Source: Allobosea robiniae | Lineage (GTDB): Bacteria > Pseudomonadota > Alphaproteobacteria > Rhizobiales > Beijerinckiaceae | Reading direction: 5' to 3' | Length of the DNA: 64,000 nt | Assembly (NCBI RefSeq): GCF_900102525.1 | Contig: NZ_FNBZ01000002.1 | Span: 124,001 to 188,000, forward strand | Shown: positions 8,263 through 17,285 of the stretch, one piece after another | How the letters are laid out: every line of letters starts with the position of its first letter | How positions within the stretch are numbered: position 1 is the stretch's first letter | The notes under the pieces: model-generated | Seen by the model: only the letters and a program-made list of their open reading frames with translations | What the model was told of the DNA's origin: nothing | Databases searched by the model: none | Translations under genes and position numbers: made by a program

Positions 8263-8882
8263 GGCGTGCGCTCGTCCTCTGCGACGAGATGGCGGATGCC
8301 GGCGTTGAAATAGTCCCAGCCGGTATAGATCGTCAGGCCGGCAGCAGCCCAGAGCAGGACGATGCCGATCGTGGTGTTGCCGGGCAGGACCTTGTCGCCG
8401 GCGGGGCCGACGACGAGGAAGCCGAGCGCGAAGAGCTGCGCCGTCGTCTTCCACTTGGCGACCTTGCTGACGGGGACGCTGACCTTGAGATCGGCCAGGA
8501 ATTCGCGAAGCCCGGAGACCAGGATCTCGCGGCAGAGGATCACGATCGCGGCCCAGAGCGTCCAGCCCTCGATCTGGCCGGTATAGACCAGCATCAGCAG
8601 CAGGGCGGCGACGAGCAGCTTGTCGGCGATCGGGTCGAGCATGCGGCCGATCGCCGATTGCTGGCTCCAGGCCCGCGCGATGTAGCCGTCGAGATAGTCG
8701 GTGATGGCGGCGAGCGTGTAGATTCCAAGCGCGAGCCAGCGCATCCAGTCGTCGCGCGGCCAGAACAGGATCGCCACCAGGGCCGGGATCGCCAGGATCC
8801 GCCCGTAGGTGAGGAGGTTGGGCAGCGACCAGGGGCCGCGCCGCCTGATGGCGTCTGGAAGAATCGTCACGGGATGCACCAA
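8259..8882 (-). CDS. pgsA: CDP-diacylglycerol-glycerol-3-phosphate 3-phosphatidyltransferase
   Basis: An integral membrane enzyme of about 207 residues that makes phosphatidylglycerol phosphate from CDP-diacylglycerol. The CDP-alcohol phosphotransferase motif DG..AR........G...D...D is seen in DYLDGYIARAW followed by IGRMLDPIADK. Hydrophobic segments are LLTYGRILAIPALVAILF, ALGIYTLAAITDYLDG, and two near the C-terminus. The start is uncertain: TTG at 8882 or the adjacent GTG at 8879, neither with a clear ribosome site. The pairing of pgsA and uvrC is widespread in proteobacteria. Confidence 0.93.
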   Translation of the reverse strand: MVHPVTILPDAIRRRGPWSLPNLLTYGRILAIPALVAILFWPRDDWMRWLALGIYTLAAITDYLDGYIARAWSQQSAIGRMLDPIADKLLVAALLLMLVYTGQIEGWTLWAAIVILCREILVSGLREFLADLKVSVPVSKVAKWKTTAQLFALGFLVVGPAGDKVLPGNTTIGIVLLWAAAGLTIYTGWDYFNAGIRHLVAEDERTP

Positions 8883-8936
8883 AGCAAGGCGGCAGCAGCA
8901 GCGTCAACACGCAACAGCGTGAATGTGGCAGAACTA

Positions 8937-11021
8937 TCAGGCATCATGAAAGAAATCATGCACCGCCTTGGCCGTCGCGGCATTGACGCCGGGCGTGCGC
9001 ATCAGGTCGTCGAGCTTGGCGCGCTGGATCGCCTTCACCGTGCCGAAATGCAGCAGCAGCGCCCGCTTGCGTGACGGCCCGATGCCGGGGATCTCGTCGA
9101 GCGGGTTCTTCATCGTCTCGCGCTTGCGCTTGGCGCGGTGCGTGCCGATGGCGAAGCGGTGGGCCTCGTCGCGCAGGCGCTGGATGAAATAAAGCGCGGG
9201 GTCACGCGGCTGCAGCTTGAAGGGCTCGCGGCCGGCCATGTGGAAGGTCTCGCGCATGGCGTTGCGGTCTTCCCCCTTGGCGATGGCGACGAGCGGGATG
9301 TCGGCCGCGCCGAGCTCCTTCATGATCTTGAGCGCAGCGGTGAACTGGCCCTTGCCGCCGTCGACGATGACGAGATCGGGGCGGGAGGGGAAACCGTCCT
9401 CGTCCTTGCGGGGTTTCGGCGCCTTGCGCGCCTTCTTTGGCGAGATCTCACCCTGGGAAGCGTCGTCAGGCGTCGCCCCGAGGGCGATCGTCACGGCTTC
9501 CGCGCCCCCCTCAGGATGAGGGCTCAGGGCAATGCCTTCTTCCCTTGCCAGCTTGGCGAATCGGCGCGTCAGCACCTCGCGCATCATGCCGAAATCGTCG
9601 CCAGCGATGGTGTCGGTCGAGATGTTGAAGGTGCGGTACTGGTTCTTCACGAAGCCGTCCGGCCCGGCGACGATCATGCCGCCGACGGCGTTGGTGCCCA
9701 TGATGTGCGAGTTGTCGTAGACCTCGACCCGGCGCGGCGGCGTCTCCATGCCGAAGGCGGCGCCGAGCGTGGCGAGCAGGGCGGTCTGGCCGGCATTGTC
9801 GGCGAGCTTGCGCGCGAGCGCCTCGCGGGCGTTCTTCACGGCATGGGCCATCAGGTCGGCGCGTTCGCCGCGCTTGGGATGTGCGACCTCGACCTTGCGG
9901 CCGGCGCGTGCCGTGAGCGCCTGGCCGATCAACTCGATTTCCTCGACCGGATGCGAGAGCAGCACGAGGCGCGGCGGCGGCTTGTCGTCGTAGAACTGGG
10001 CGACGACCGAGGCGAGCACCTCGGCCGGCGTCAGCGAGCGGTCGGCACGTGGGAAGAGGGCGCGGTTGCCCCAGTTCTGGTGGTTGCGGAAGAAGAAGAT
10101 CTCGACGCAGAACTGCCCGGCCTGCTCGTCGATGGCGAAGACGTCGGCCTCCTCGACCCCTTGCGTATTGATGTCCTGCCCGGCCTGAACGGCCGAGAGC
10201 GCGGCGAGGCGGTCGCGATAGCGCGCCGCCTTCTCGAATTCGAGCTCTTCGGCCGCGACCTGCATCCGGGCGGAGAGGAGCTGTTTCACCGCGGAGGAGC
10301 GGCCGGAGAGGAAGTCGCGGGCCTGGCCGGCGAGCGCCTGATAGTCGGGAATCGAGATCTCGCCGGTGCAGGGGCCGGCGCAACGCTTGATCTGGAAGAG
10401 CAGGCAGGGGCGCGTGCGGTTCTCGTAGAAGGAATCCGAGCAGGTGCGGATCAGGAAGGCCTTCTGCAGCGCGTCGATGGTCCGCGTCACCGCCCAGACC
10501 GAGGCGAAGGGGCCGAAATAGTCGCCCTTGCGATGGCGCGAGCCGCGATGCTTCAGGATCGCGGGAGCGTCGTGCTCGCCGCCGGTCAGGAGGATATAGG
10601 GGAACGACTTGTCGTCGCGCAGCAGCACGTTGTAGCGCGGCCGGAGCTGCTTGATCAGGTTCGATTCGAGCAGCAGGGCCTCGGTCTCGGTGCCGGTGGT
10701 GACGAACTCCATGTTCGCCGTCTCGGCGATCATCCGGGCGACAGCATTGGTATGCGCCATGCCGCGGGCATAGGAGGTCACGCGGTTCTTCAGGCTCTTG
10801 GCCTTGCCGACATAGAGCACCTCGCCGGCGCGATCGAACATCCGGTAGACGCCGGGCCTGTTCGGCAGGTGCTTCGCGAATTGCTGGATGACCTCGATGC
10901 CGGCCTTGAGCGCGCCGGGAGCAGCTTCCGCGAGGGCGAGCGCGGCTTCGGGCGCGGGGAGGGTGTCCTCCTCGTCCTCGAACTCGTCCTGGGGCAGATC
11001 GTCCTGGCGTTCGCGACTCAT
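8937..11021 (-). CDS. uvrC: UvrABC excision nuclease subunit C
   Basis: UvrC makes both incisions during nucleotide excision repair. In order: GIY-YIG domain ([21 protein letters not shown]), the UVR helix ([16 protein letters not shown]), the RNase H-like C-terminal nuclease ([30 protein letters not shown]) and tandem helix-hairpin-helix at the end ([17 protein letters not shown]). A low-complexity insertion with [14 protein letters not shown] sits inside the nuclease part. I start at ATG 11021 (MSRERQDD), which gives 694 residues; the frame stays open about 100 bases further upstream without conserved sequence. First gene of the uvrC-pgsA-moaD-moaE set. Confidence 0.95.
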   Translation of the reverse strand: MSRERQDDLPQDEFEDEEDTLPAPEAALALAEAAPGALKAGIEVIQQFAKHLPNRPGVYRMFDRAGEVLYVGKAKSLKNRVTSYARGMAHTNAVARMIAETANMEFVTTGTETEALLLESNLIKQLRPRYNVLLRDDKSFPYILLTGGEHDAPAILKHRGSRHRKGDYFGPFASVWAVTRTIDALQKAFLIRTCSDSFYENRTRPCLLFQIKRCAGPCTGEISIPDYQALAGQARDFLSGRSSAVKQLLSARMQVAAEELEFEKAARYRDRLAALSAVQAGQDINTQGVEEADVFAIDEQAGQFCVEIFFFRNHQNWGNRALFPRADRSLTPAEVLASVVAQFYDDKPPPRLVLLSHPVEEIELIGQALTARAGRKVEVAHPKRGERADLMAHAVKNAREALARKLADNAGQTALLATLGAAFGMETPPRRVEVYDNSHIMGTNAVGGMIVAGPDGFVKNQYRTFNISTDTIAGDDFGMMREVLTRRFAKLAREEGIALSPHPEGGAEAVTIALGATPDDASQGEISPKKARKAPKPRKDEDGFPSRPDLVIVDGGKGQFTAALKIMKELGAADIPLVAIAKGEDRNAMRETFHMAGREPFKLQPRDPALYFIQRLRDEAHRFAIGTHRAKRKRETMKNPLDEIPGIGPSRKRALLLHFGTVKAIQRAKLDDLMRTPGVNAATAKAVHDFFHDA

Positions 11022-11401
11022 GCGCTTCTGTACTCTTGATCTCTGTATTTTCGGCCTCCATGTAGGATGCCGCAGCGGCTTCGTCATGTCAGGAGAGCGG
11101 ATGCGGCGGCGCCGCCGAGGCACATCCTTGATGAAACCGGCAGCGCGTCACGATCGGCGATGGTTTCTCATCGTTGTTCGCGGCCTTTCATGCTGCGCCT
11201 TTTTCGTTTCCCGGAGCAGCCATCCTGCCGCTGATTGACATCAGGACGGCCATGGCCTAATTGTTAATTTCGATTTAGGCCCGATGACTTGGCCATTCGC
11301 TGCTTTCGAGCGCGACATGCTGACGATTTTCTTCCTTTTATCGAACTCACTGCCGCATGTTTTCCATGGGGCTTGGATAAACATGTTTGCGGGAGGCTCA
11401 T
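11022..11401. other. Intergenic region between uvrC and cspA
   Basis: About 380 bp with no convincing gene. The uvrC promoter must lie at its left end. The right 170 bp is richer in A and T than its surroundings and holds a probable cspA promoter and a long 5' untranslated leader, as is usual for cold shock genes. Confidence 0.6.
11235..11263 (+). promoter_or_regulatory. Candidate cspA promoter
   Basis: A perfect TTGACA is present at 11235-11240, followed after 17 bp by TAATTG, a weak -10 match. Transcription from here would give a leader of about 130 nt, close to the long structured leaders of cspA genes. A GGGAGG ribosome site lies at 11391-11396. Confidence 0.4.
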
Positions 11402-11611
11402 ATGGCTTCTGGTTCGGTTAAGTGGTTCAACGCCACCAAGGGTTTCGGTTTCATTCAGCCTGACGATGGCGGCCAGGATGTGTTCGTTCACATCAGCGCT
11501 GTCGAGCGTGCCGGCATGCGCGATCTGCGCGAAGGCCAGAAGATCTCGTACGAGATCGTCCAGGACAAGCGTTCGGGCAAGAGCTCGGCCGACAACCTGC
11601 GGGCCGAGTAA
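11402..11611 (+). CDS. cspA: Cold shock protein, CspA family
   Basis: A 69-residue single-domain cold shock protein that binds single-stranded RNA and DNA. RNP1 (KGFGFI) and RNP2 (VFVHI) are intact, as is the start [20 protein letters not shown] 11402 is preceded by GGGAGG. It is followed by a structured spacer and a terminator, then rpsU, an arrangement common in alphaproteobacteria. Regulation is probably through the long leader. Confidence 0.96.
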   Translation: MASGSVKWFNATKGFGFIQPDDGGQDVFVHISAVERAGMRDLREGQKISYEIVQDKRSGKSSADNLRAE

Positions 11612-11701
11612 CCGCCTGGGAGGCGGAACGACGACGCTTTGAGGCGACCACGGATGTACCGGCGCCGCGACACGAAGTTTCGCACCAGCGGTTAAGTCGA
11701 A
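11612..11701 (+). ncRNA. Structured spacer between cspA and rpsU, candidate RNA element
   Basis: Directly after the cspA stop comes a CCGCCT-GGG-AGGCGG hairpin, then a stretch where ACCGGCG/GCGA pair with TCGC/GCGGT in nested fashion, just before the terminator. There is no open frame. It could be a stabilising 3' end of cspA mRNA or an RNA element of its own; recognition is from visible base pairing only. Confidence 0.35.
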
Positions 11702-11738
11702 GGGTCGGGACCAACAAGCCCGGCCCTTTTGTGTTTTT
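11702..11738 (+). terminator. Intrinsic terminator after cspA
   Basis: GGGTCGGG pairs with CCCGGCCC (one G-U pair) around a nine-base loop and is followed by TTTTGTGTTTTT. It ends cspA transcription ahead of rpsU, or attenuates read-through. Confidence 0.8.
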
Positions 11739-11751
11739 GGAAAGGACAACC

Positions 11752-12042
11752 ATGCAAGTTCTCGTTCGGGACAATAATGTCGAGCAGGCGCTCCGCGTTC
11801 TGAAGAAGAAGCTGCAGCGCGAAGGCGTGTTTCGCGAGATGAAGCAGCGCCGCGCCTATGAGAAGCCGTCCGAACGACGCGTGCGTGAGCAGGGCGAGGC
11901 GGTTCGCCGCGCCAAGAAGGCTGCCCGCAAGCAGGCGCAGCGCGAAGGCCTGCTGCCGGCGCCGAAGCGCAAGCTTCCCCTCGGCAAGGGCCGTCCCGGA
12001 GCTGGCCCCGGAGCCGGAGCACCGCGTCCTCCCTCCATCTGA
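11752..12042 (+). CDS. rpsU: 30S ribosomal protein S21
   Basis: A basic 96-residue S21. The conserved core is [20 protein letters not shown], then [21 protein letters not shown]-terminal Lys/Arg-rich and Gly/Pro-rich tail of about 30 residues extends it beyond the E. coli length of 71, as is usual in this group. ATG 11752 has AAAGGA upstream. S21 helps recognition of the message start on the small subunit. Confidence 0.96.
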   Translation: MQVLVRDNNVEQALRVLKKKLQREGVFREMKQRRAYEKPSERRVREQGEAVRRAKKAARKQAQREGLLPAPKRKLPLGKGRPGAGPGAGAPRPPSI

Positions 12043-12084
12043 TCGGCGGAGACCAATTGGGGCCTGTTGAGTAAGGAGTTTCGA

Positions 12085-12345
12085 ATGTCGAGCCGCAACA
12101 TGAAGCTGGACGAGATCAAGGCTCGGGCGCAGGCGGCTTTCGAGACCACCGAGCAGCGCAAGAAGGATGCCCTTGTTGCGTGGCAGGCGCTTGAGGATCA
12201 GGCCAGCCAGACCCGCCTGAAGACCGAAAAGTTGCGGGCCTTGCGCCTTGCCCGGGATGCCGAGGAGGCTGCGGCCAAGGCGGCTGCCTCACGCAGCGAG
12301 GCGGCGACAAAGCGGCCGCGCAAGGCCGCTGCGAAATCTCTCTGA
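12085..12345 (+). CDS. Small charged helical protein, function unknown
   Basis: An 86-residue protein made mostly of one long predicted helix rich in Ala, Lys, Glu and Arg (KLDEIKARAQAAFETTEQRK), with a basic, Ala-rich tail (KRPRKAAAKSL). There is no signal peptide or membrane segment. ATG 12085 follows AAGGAG with good spacing. It trails rpsU by 42 bp and is followed by a hairpin terminator, so it may be expressed with rpsU. I do not recognise a family; the basic tail suggests nucleic acid contact, which is inference. Confidence 0.75.
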   Translation: MSSRNMKLDEIKARAQAAFETTEQRKKDALVAWQALEDQASQTRLKTEKLRALRLARDAEEAAAKAAASRSEAATKRPRKAAAKSL

Positions 12346-12363
12346 AGCTTCGCTGATGATGAC

Positions 12364-12398
12364 CAAGGGCAGGCGCCACGATGCGCCGCCCTTGCATT
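12364..12398 (+). terminator. Terminator-like hairpin
   Basis: CAAGGGC-A-GGCGC pairs with GCGCC-GCCCTTG around a short loop, followed by a weak T tract (CATTTC). It lies just after the 86-residue protein gene. Confidence 0.5.
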
Positions 12399-12495
12399 TC
12401 GGCCGCCGCTGCGATCGCGTATTGCGCCCTTAGGGCGGCGCGGCGCCGTCAAGGCCGGCGCAATTCGTTTCGCACAACGGCAGTTCTGTGCGCGC

Positions 12496-12849
12496 TCAGG
12501 CGGCAGCTCCTTCCCCGACCCAATCCTGAACGATAGCGTGGTTGGCGTGGATGCAGATGAGCTCCAGCCTCCCCGAGCCGATATTGACGAATTTGTGAGG
12601 GATTCCGGCCGGGCCGACCACGATTGCCCCCGCGCCGGCCCGCAGCTTTTCCCGGCCGACCGTGAATTCCGCCTCGCCGGATCGGATCACCCAGGTTTCC
12701 GAATACGGATGGACATGCAGGCCCGGTCCCTGGCCCGGCTCGTTGTCGACCAGGAAGAACGAGACCTGCGAGCCATAGCCGCCGCCCTCGAATTTCGCCG
12801 TCCGGCTCGTGCCGCTGCGCAGGATGTCGCTGTCGATCGCCGTCGTCAT
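12496..12849 (-). CDS. Cupin domain protein
   Basis: A 117-residue single-domain cupin. The two metal-binding motifs are PGLHVHPYSETWVIRSGEAEF (motif 1, His and Glu ligands) and GPAGIPHKFVNIGSG (motif 2, His ligand). I start at ATG 12849 because GGAGG sits eight bases upstream; ATG 12855 is too close to that site. It is divergent from a MarR regulator, with a palindromic operator between. It could be a small oxygenase, isomerase or ligand sensor; substrate unknown. Confidence 0.9.
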   Translation of the reverse strand: MTTAIDSDILRSGTSRTAKFEGGGYGSQVSFFLVDNEPGQGPGLHVHPYSETWVIRSGEAEFTVGREKLRAGAGAIVVGPAGIPHKFVNIGSGRLELICIHANHAIVQDWVGEGAAA

Positions 12850-12865
12850 CACCATCTCCTCCAAA

Positions 12866-12890
12866 TTATCTTTATGCTAAGATAATTATC
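12866..12890. promoter_or_regulatory. Palindromic operator between cupin and MarR genes
   Basis: TTATCT at 12866-12871 is an inverted repeat of AGATAA at 12880-12885, and the perfect palindrome GATAATTATC occupies 12881-12890. The AT-rich overlapping palindromes lie in the shared promoter region and are the probable binding site of the MarR protein encoded at 12970. Confidence 0.6.
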
Positions 12891-12969
12891 AGAATCTGTC
12901 TTCGCGTCAAGATATCTCTTGGCGCGAAGCCCGCTGTGAGGCAGAGGAGGGATGGGGGAAGGGCAGGCG

Positions 12970-13488
12970 ATGACGAAGATGGATCATGTCGAGCGGGTCA
13001 GGGCGCAATGGGCCCGCGAGTTGCCGGACCTCGATACGACGCCCACCGCGATCTTGGGGCGGGCTTATCGGCTGGCCAATCTCGTGCGGCCGAGCATCGA
13101 GGAGACCTTCGCCGGGTTCGGCCTCGATCGTGGCGAATTCGATGTCATCAGCACCTTGCGCCGCAGCGGGCCGCCTTATCGGCTGACGCCGACAGCGCTC
13201 TATCGCTTCCTGATGATCACCTCCGGCGGGCTGACGCACCGGCTGGGGCGGCTGGAGAAAGCCGGGTTGATCCGCCGCGAGAAATCGGCGGAGGACGGGC
13301 GCAGCCTGCTCGTCGTCCTGACCGATCTGGGCTTCCGGCGGGCCGAGGAAGCGCTGCGCGCCGACATGGCGAGCGAGGCGCAGTTCCTCGCAAGTCTCGA
13401 CCCGGCCAAGCGAGCGGCCTTGGCGGAACTTCTGAAGGAGCTTCTGGCGACGCTCGAAACCGAAGCACCGCCGGAGCGGGAAGAATGA
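12970..13488 (+). CDS. MarR family transcriptional regulator
   Basis: A 172-residue winged-helix regulator: FDVISTLRRSGPPYRLTPTALYRFLMITSGGLTHRLGRLEKAGLIRREKSAEDGRS in outline, with the wing at DGRSLLVVLTD. It starts at ATG 12970, with a purine-rich GGGGAAGG ahead; ATG 12952 is possible but sits only one base after GAGGAGG. The stop overlaps the start of the phosphotransferase-like gene as ATGA, and the cupin gene is divergent, so both are probable targets. Confidence 0.92.
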   Translation: MTKMDHVERVRAQWARELPDLDTTPTAILGRAYRLANLVRPSIEETFAGFGLDRGEFDVISTLRRSGPPYRLTPTALYRFLMITSGGLTHRLGRLEKAGLIRREKSAEDGRSLLVVLTDLGFRRAEEALRADMASEAQFLASLDPAKRAALAELLKELLATLETEAPPEREE

Positions 13489-14054
13489 CCGCTGCCGGAT
13501 CCGGCCGCATCATCCTGCTCAACGGCGCGTCGAGCAGCGGCAAGTCCTCGCTGGCGCGCGCCATACAGGCGCGGATCGACCGGCCGTTCTGGCATATCTC
13601 GATCGACCATCTCCGCGATTCCGGCGTGCTGCCGAGCGCCCGGATCAAGAGCGGGGAATTCGACTGGCGGACCATGCGGGAAGCCTTCTTCCTCGGCTTC
13701 GAACGCTCGCTTGCCGCCTATGTCGCGGCTGGCAACGACCTCGTCGTGGAGCACATCATGGAAAGCGAGGCCTGGCTCCTGCGGCTCGTCGACACGCTCG
13801 TCGGGCATGACGTCTTCTTCGTCGGTGTGCATTGCCCGCTCGACGAGCTCGAACGGCGCGAGCAGGAACGGGGCGACAGGCCGCTCGGCGATGCCCGGCG
13901 CGACTTCCATCGCATCCATTCCTACTGCCTCTACGATGCCGAGGTGGATGCGATGCAGGACAAGGAGGCCAATGCCGACGCGGTCATCGCCGCATGGCAG
14001 GCGCGGATGCGGCCCTCTGCCTTCAACCGGTTGCGCGAGCGCCACAGCCGCTGA
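13485..14054 (+). CDS. Chloramphenicol phosphotransferase-like P-loop protein
   Basis: A 189-residue P-loop kinase. Walker A is GASSSGKSS (about residues 14-22). The segment FWHISIDHLRDSGVLP matches the area of the catalytic Asp (Asp41 here) of the chloramphenicol phosphotransferase of Streptomyces venezuelae, and HCPLDELERREQERGDRPLG is the typical lid and Arg region. True drug inactivation is not implied; many relatives have unknown small-molecule substrates. Cotranscribed with MarR through an ATGA overlap, which suggests regulation by its substrate. Confidence 0.85.
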   Translation: MTAAGSGRIILLNGASSSGKSSLARAIQARIDRPFWHISIDHLRDSGVLPSARIKSGEFDWRTMREAFFLGFERSLAAYVAAGNDLVVEHIMESEAWLLRLVDTLVGHDVFFVGVHCPLDELERREQERGDRPLGDARRDFHRIHSYCLYDAEVDAMQDKEANADAVIAAWQARMRPSAFNRLRERHSR

Positions 14055-14196
14055 GCGAAGCCCGGCTCACCGATTGCCATGTCATCGACGCGCCCGCGCC
14101 GGCTGCGAATGCAGGGCGAGGGGACTGCCCTCCGTCTCAGGCTGCGCCAATATGATTGAGACAGGCTCGCGCCGATATCACCGAGGATCGAAACCC

Positions 14197-15216
14197 ATGC
14201 CCCAGTCCGACAGCGCTCGAATCGTTCTCGCTTCCCGTCCGGAAGGCCGTCCCGCCCCGCAGAACTTCCGGCTTGAGCACGTCGCCATCCCGGCGATCGG
14301 CGACGGGCAGGTGCTGCTCAAAATCCTCTACCTCTCGCTCGACCCCTATATGCGCGGACGGATGAGCGCGGCGAAATCCTATGCTGCCGCCACCGAGATC
14401 GGGCAGCCGATGGAGGGCGGGACCGTCGGCGAGGTGATCGAGAGCCGCGATCCCGCCTTCAAGCCCGGCGATATCGTTCTCTCCCATTCCGGCTGGCAGT
14501 CGCATGCGGTCGCGAACGCCGCGCAACTGCGCAAGCTCGACCCGAAAGCAGCGCCGCTGACGACGGCGCTCGGCGTGCTCGGCATGCCAGGCTTCACTGC
14601 CTATGCCGGCCTGCTCACCATCGGCCAGCCCAAGCCGGGCGAGACGGTCGTCGTCGCGGCGGCGAGCGGGCCGGTCGGCTCGGCGGTCGGGCAGATCGCG
14701 CGGATCAAGGGCGCGCGGGCGGTCGGCATTGCCGGCGGCCCCGAGAAATGCGCCTTCGTGCGCGACACCTTCGGTTTCGACGCGGTGATCGACCATCGCG
14801 ATCCCGATATGGCGGCCAAGCTCGCGGCGGCCTGCCCCGATGGCATCGACGTCTATTTCGAGAATGTCGGCGGCCATGTCTGGGATGCGGTCTTCCCGCT
14901 GCTCAATACGTTCGCACGCATCCCGGTCTGCGGCCTCGTCGCGCAATACAATGCCAGCGGCACGTTTCCCGGGCCGGACCGGCTGCCGGGGATGATGCGC
15001 GACGTCCTGTCGAAGAGCCTGACGATCCGCGGCTTCATCCAGCGCGAATTCGCCGCCGCGCAGGCGCCGACCTTCCGGGAGGAGATGGCGCGCTGGATCG
15101 CGGAGGGCGCGGTCAAGTACAAGGAAGACATCGTTGCGGGCCTGGAGAACGCGCCCGAGGCCTTCATCGGCCTGCTGGAGGGCCGGAATTTCGGCAAGCT
15201 GATCGTCAAGATCTGA
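14197..15216 (+). CDS. NADP-dependent oxidoreductase, CurA/PTGR type
   Basis: A 339-residue zinc-free medium-chain reductase. The family motifs are LSLDPYMRGRM near residue 50, the Rossmann segment VVAAASGPVGSAVGQIARIKGARAVGIAGG, and YFENVGGHVWDAV. Relatives reduce the double bond of enones (curcumin reductase CurA, prostaglandin reductases). No cysteine or histidine zinc ligands of classical alcohol dehydrogenases are apparent. It stands alone, 142 bp after the phosphotransferase-like gene and 84 bp before lgt. Confidence 0.92.
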   Translation: MPQSDSARIVLASRPEGRPAPQNFRLEHVAIPAIGDGQVLLKILYLSLDPYMRGRMSAAKSYAAATEIGQPMEGGTVGEVIESRDPAFKPGDIVLSHSGWQSHAVANAAQLRKLDPKAAPLTTALGVLGMPGFTAYAGLLTIGQPKPGETVVVAAASGPVGSAVGQIARIKGARAVGIAGGPEKCAFVRDTFGFDAVIDHRDPDMAAKLAAACPDGIDVYFENVGGHVWDAVFPLLNTFARIPVCGLVAQYNASGTFPGPDRLPGMMRDVLSKSLTIRGFIQREFAAAQAPTFREEMARWIAEGAVKYKEDIVAGLENAPEAFIGLLEGRNFGKLIVKI

Positions 15217-15300
15217 GCGAGGGCGCCACGCGCCAGCCTTTTTCCTTGACCATTGAGCGGGCGCGCGGCCATCTCGCCGCGCCCGCCACCGGACCTTGCC

Positions 15301-16155
15301 ATGCCCGTTTTTGCCATTCCCTTCCCGATGATCGACCCCGTCGCGGTGCAGCTCGGGCCGCTGGCGATCAAATGGTACGGACTTGCCTATGTCGTCGGGC
15401 TGCTCGGCGGCTGGTGGTATGCGCGCAAGCTCGTGGCCTCGGACTGGCTCTGGGCCGGGCGGGCTCGGCCTCAAGCCGTCGAACTCGACGATATGCTGCT
15501 CTTCGTCGCCTTCGGCGTGGTGCTCGGCGGACGCACCGGATTCGTGCTGTTCTACGATCTGCCACGCTATCTCGAGCGGCCGCAGGACATCCTGGCGATC
15601 TGGCAGGGCGGCATGTCCTTTCATGGCGGCCTGATCGGCGCGACGCTGGGCCTGTGGCTCTTCGCCAGGCGGCGTGGCTATCCGGCCCTGTCGGTCTTTG
15701 ACCTCGCTGCCGCGGTGGTGCCGATCGGGCTCCTGCTCGGGCGCATCGCCAATTTCATCAATGGCGAGCTCTGGGGCCGTCCGGCGCCCGATTTCCCCTA
15801 TGCCATGGTGTTCCCGAATGGCGGGCCGCTGCCGCGCCATCCGAGCCAGCTCTACGAGGCCTTCGCCGAGGGGCTCCTGCTCTTCGTGCTGGTCAACCTG
15901 CTGGTCCGGGCCGGCGGTTTCAGAAAGCCAGGCCTCGTCGCCGGCGTCTTCGGCATGGGTTATGCGGTCGCCCGCATCGTCTGCGAGTTCTTCCGCGAGC
16001 CCGATCCGCAGCTCGGCTTCCTGTTCGGGACCTCGGTCGATGCGCTCTCGGGCGGCATCACCATGGGCATGCTGCTGTCGCTGCCGGTGTTTTTCGCCGG
16101 CCTGTGGCTGGTGCTGCGCAGCCGGCGCGAGACGCCCGGCGAGGCGCGGGCGTGA
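15301..16155 (+). CDS. lgt: Phosphatidylglycerol-prolipoprotein diacylglyceryl transferase
   Basis: Lgt attaches diacylglycerol to the lipobox cysteine of lipoproteins in the inner membrane. The 284-residue protein has about seven membrane spans; conserved points are HGGLIG (His108) and the Lgt signature GRIANFINGELWG with Arg148 and Asn151. Its lipid donor, phosphatidylglycerol, depends on pgsA at 8259. The stop overlaps the GTG start of midA by four bases. Confidence 0.96.
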   Translation: MPVFAIPFPMIDPVAVQLGPLAIKWYGLAYVVGLLGGWWYARKLVASDWLWAGRARPQAVELDDMLLFVAFGVVLGGRTGFVLFYDLPRYLERPQDILAIWQGGMSFHGGLIGATLGLWLFARRRGYPALSVFDLAAAVVPIGLLLGRIANFINGELWGRPAPDFPYAMVFPNGGPLPRHPSQLYEAFAEGLLLFVLVNLLVRAGGFRKPGLVAGVFGMGYAVARIVCEFFREPDPQLGFLFGTSVDALSGGITMGMLLSLPVFFAGLWLVLRSRRETPGEARA

Positions 16156-17243
16156 CCACGCTCAAGGCCGAGATCATCGACCTGATCCGGCAGGAGGGGC
16201 CGATCGGCATCGGCCGTTACATGGCGCTGGCGCTCGGCCATCCTCGCCACGGCTACTACATGACGCGCGACCCTCTGGGGACTGAGGGCGATTTCACCAC
16301 GGCGCCCGAGATCAGCCAGATGTTCGGGGAGCTGATCGGGCTCTGGGCTGCCCATGCCTGGCAGGCGATGGGCGCACCGGCGCGGTTCCGGCTCGTCGAG
16401 CTGGGCCCCGGACGCGGCACGCTGATGGCCGACATGCTCCGGGCGACACGGATCGTGCCTGGGTTCCATGCAGCGCTCTCGGTGCATCTCGTCGAGACCA
16501 GCCCGGTCCTGCGCGCGCGGCAGGCGGAGGCGCTCAAGGGGTTCGAGACGGTCTGGCACGATGCGATTGCCGGCGCCCTCGACGGCCCGGTGGCCGTGAT
16601 CGCCAACGAGTTCCTCGACGCCTTGCCGCTCGACCAGTTCGTGATGACCCCGGAGGGCTGGCGCGAGCGGCTGGTCGGGCTTGGCGATGACGGCGAACTC
16701 ACCTTCGGCCTGTCTGCTGTCGGCGAAGGCACCCTGAAGGTTGCTGCAGCTGCCGGCTCCGTATTCGAGCAGCCTGCCATTGCGCTCGACATCGTCACGC
16801 AGCTTGCCGGTCATCTGGCATCGCAAGGCGGGGTGGCTCTGTTCATCGACTACGGTTCGGCGCGCTCGGGGTTCGGCGATACGCTGCAGGCCATGAAGCG
16901 GCATGAATTCGTCGATCCGCTTGCAGAGCCCGGCGAGGCGGACCTGACGGTCCATGTCGATTTCGAGCGCATGGGGCAGGCGGCGTTCAAGGCCGGTGCC
17001 GCCTTGCACGGGCCGGCGACGCAGCGCGATTTCCTGCTGGCGCTGGGGCTGCCGCAGCGGGCGCAGGCGCTGTCGCTCAAGGCGGACGCCGAGCAGCGGG
17101 TGGCCATTTCCGCCGCCTTCGACCGCCTGATCGCTCCGGGCGAGACCGGCATGGGCGATTTGTTCAAGGTTCTCGCGCTATCGCAGCGGAACCTGCCGCC
17201 CCTGCCCGGATTTGACCTTCATCGGCTGCCAGATCAGGGCTGA
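16152..17243 (+). CDS. midA: SAM-dependent methyltransferase, MidA/NDUFAF7 family
   Basis: A 363-residue class I methyltransferase. The SAM-binding loop is VELGPGRGTLMADML, and the family signatures YYMTRDPLGTEGDFTTAPEISQ, ANEFLDALPLDQFV and LFIDYGSARSG are all present. The mitochondrial homologue NDUFAF7 methylates an arginine of a complex I subunit during assembly; a similar role here is inferred from family. GTG 16152 overlaps the lgt stop. pgeF follows after 42 bp; this lgt-midA-pgeF order recurs in alphaproteobacteria. Confidence 0.93.
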   Translation: MTTLKAEIIDLIRQEGPIGIGRYMALALGHPRHGYYMTRDPLGTEGDFTTAPEISQMFGELIGLWAAHAWQAMGAPARFRLVELGPGRGTLMADMLRATRIVPGFHAALSVHLVETSPVLRARQAEALKGFETVWHDAIAGALDGPVAVIANEFLDALPLDQFVMTPEGWRERLVGLGDDGELTFGLSAVGEGTLKVAAAAGSVFEQPAIALDIVTQLAGHLASQGGVALFIDYGSARSGFGDTLQAMKRHEFVDPLAEPGEADLTVHVDFERMGQAAFKAGAALHGPATQRDFLLALGLPQRAQALSLKADAEQRVAISAAFDRLIAPGETGMGDLFKVLALSQRNLPPLPGFDLHRLPDQG

Positions 17244-17285
17244 CCTCAGCGGAGCCTCGCGGCCTCGCACCAACCGGACAAGATC

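Noticed and set aside
9138..11039. Plus-strand 633-codon frame opposite uvrC
   Set aside because: uvrC on the minus strand is certain, and this frame lacks protein-like features.
14137..15840. Minus-strand 567-codon frame across the oxidoreductase and lgt genes
   Set aside because: It spans two clear + strand genes and their spacer and reads as a shadow.
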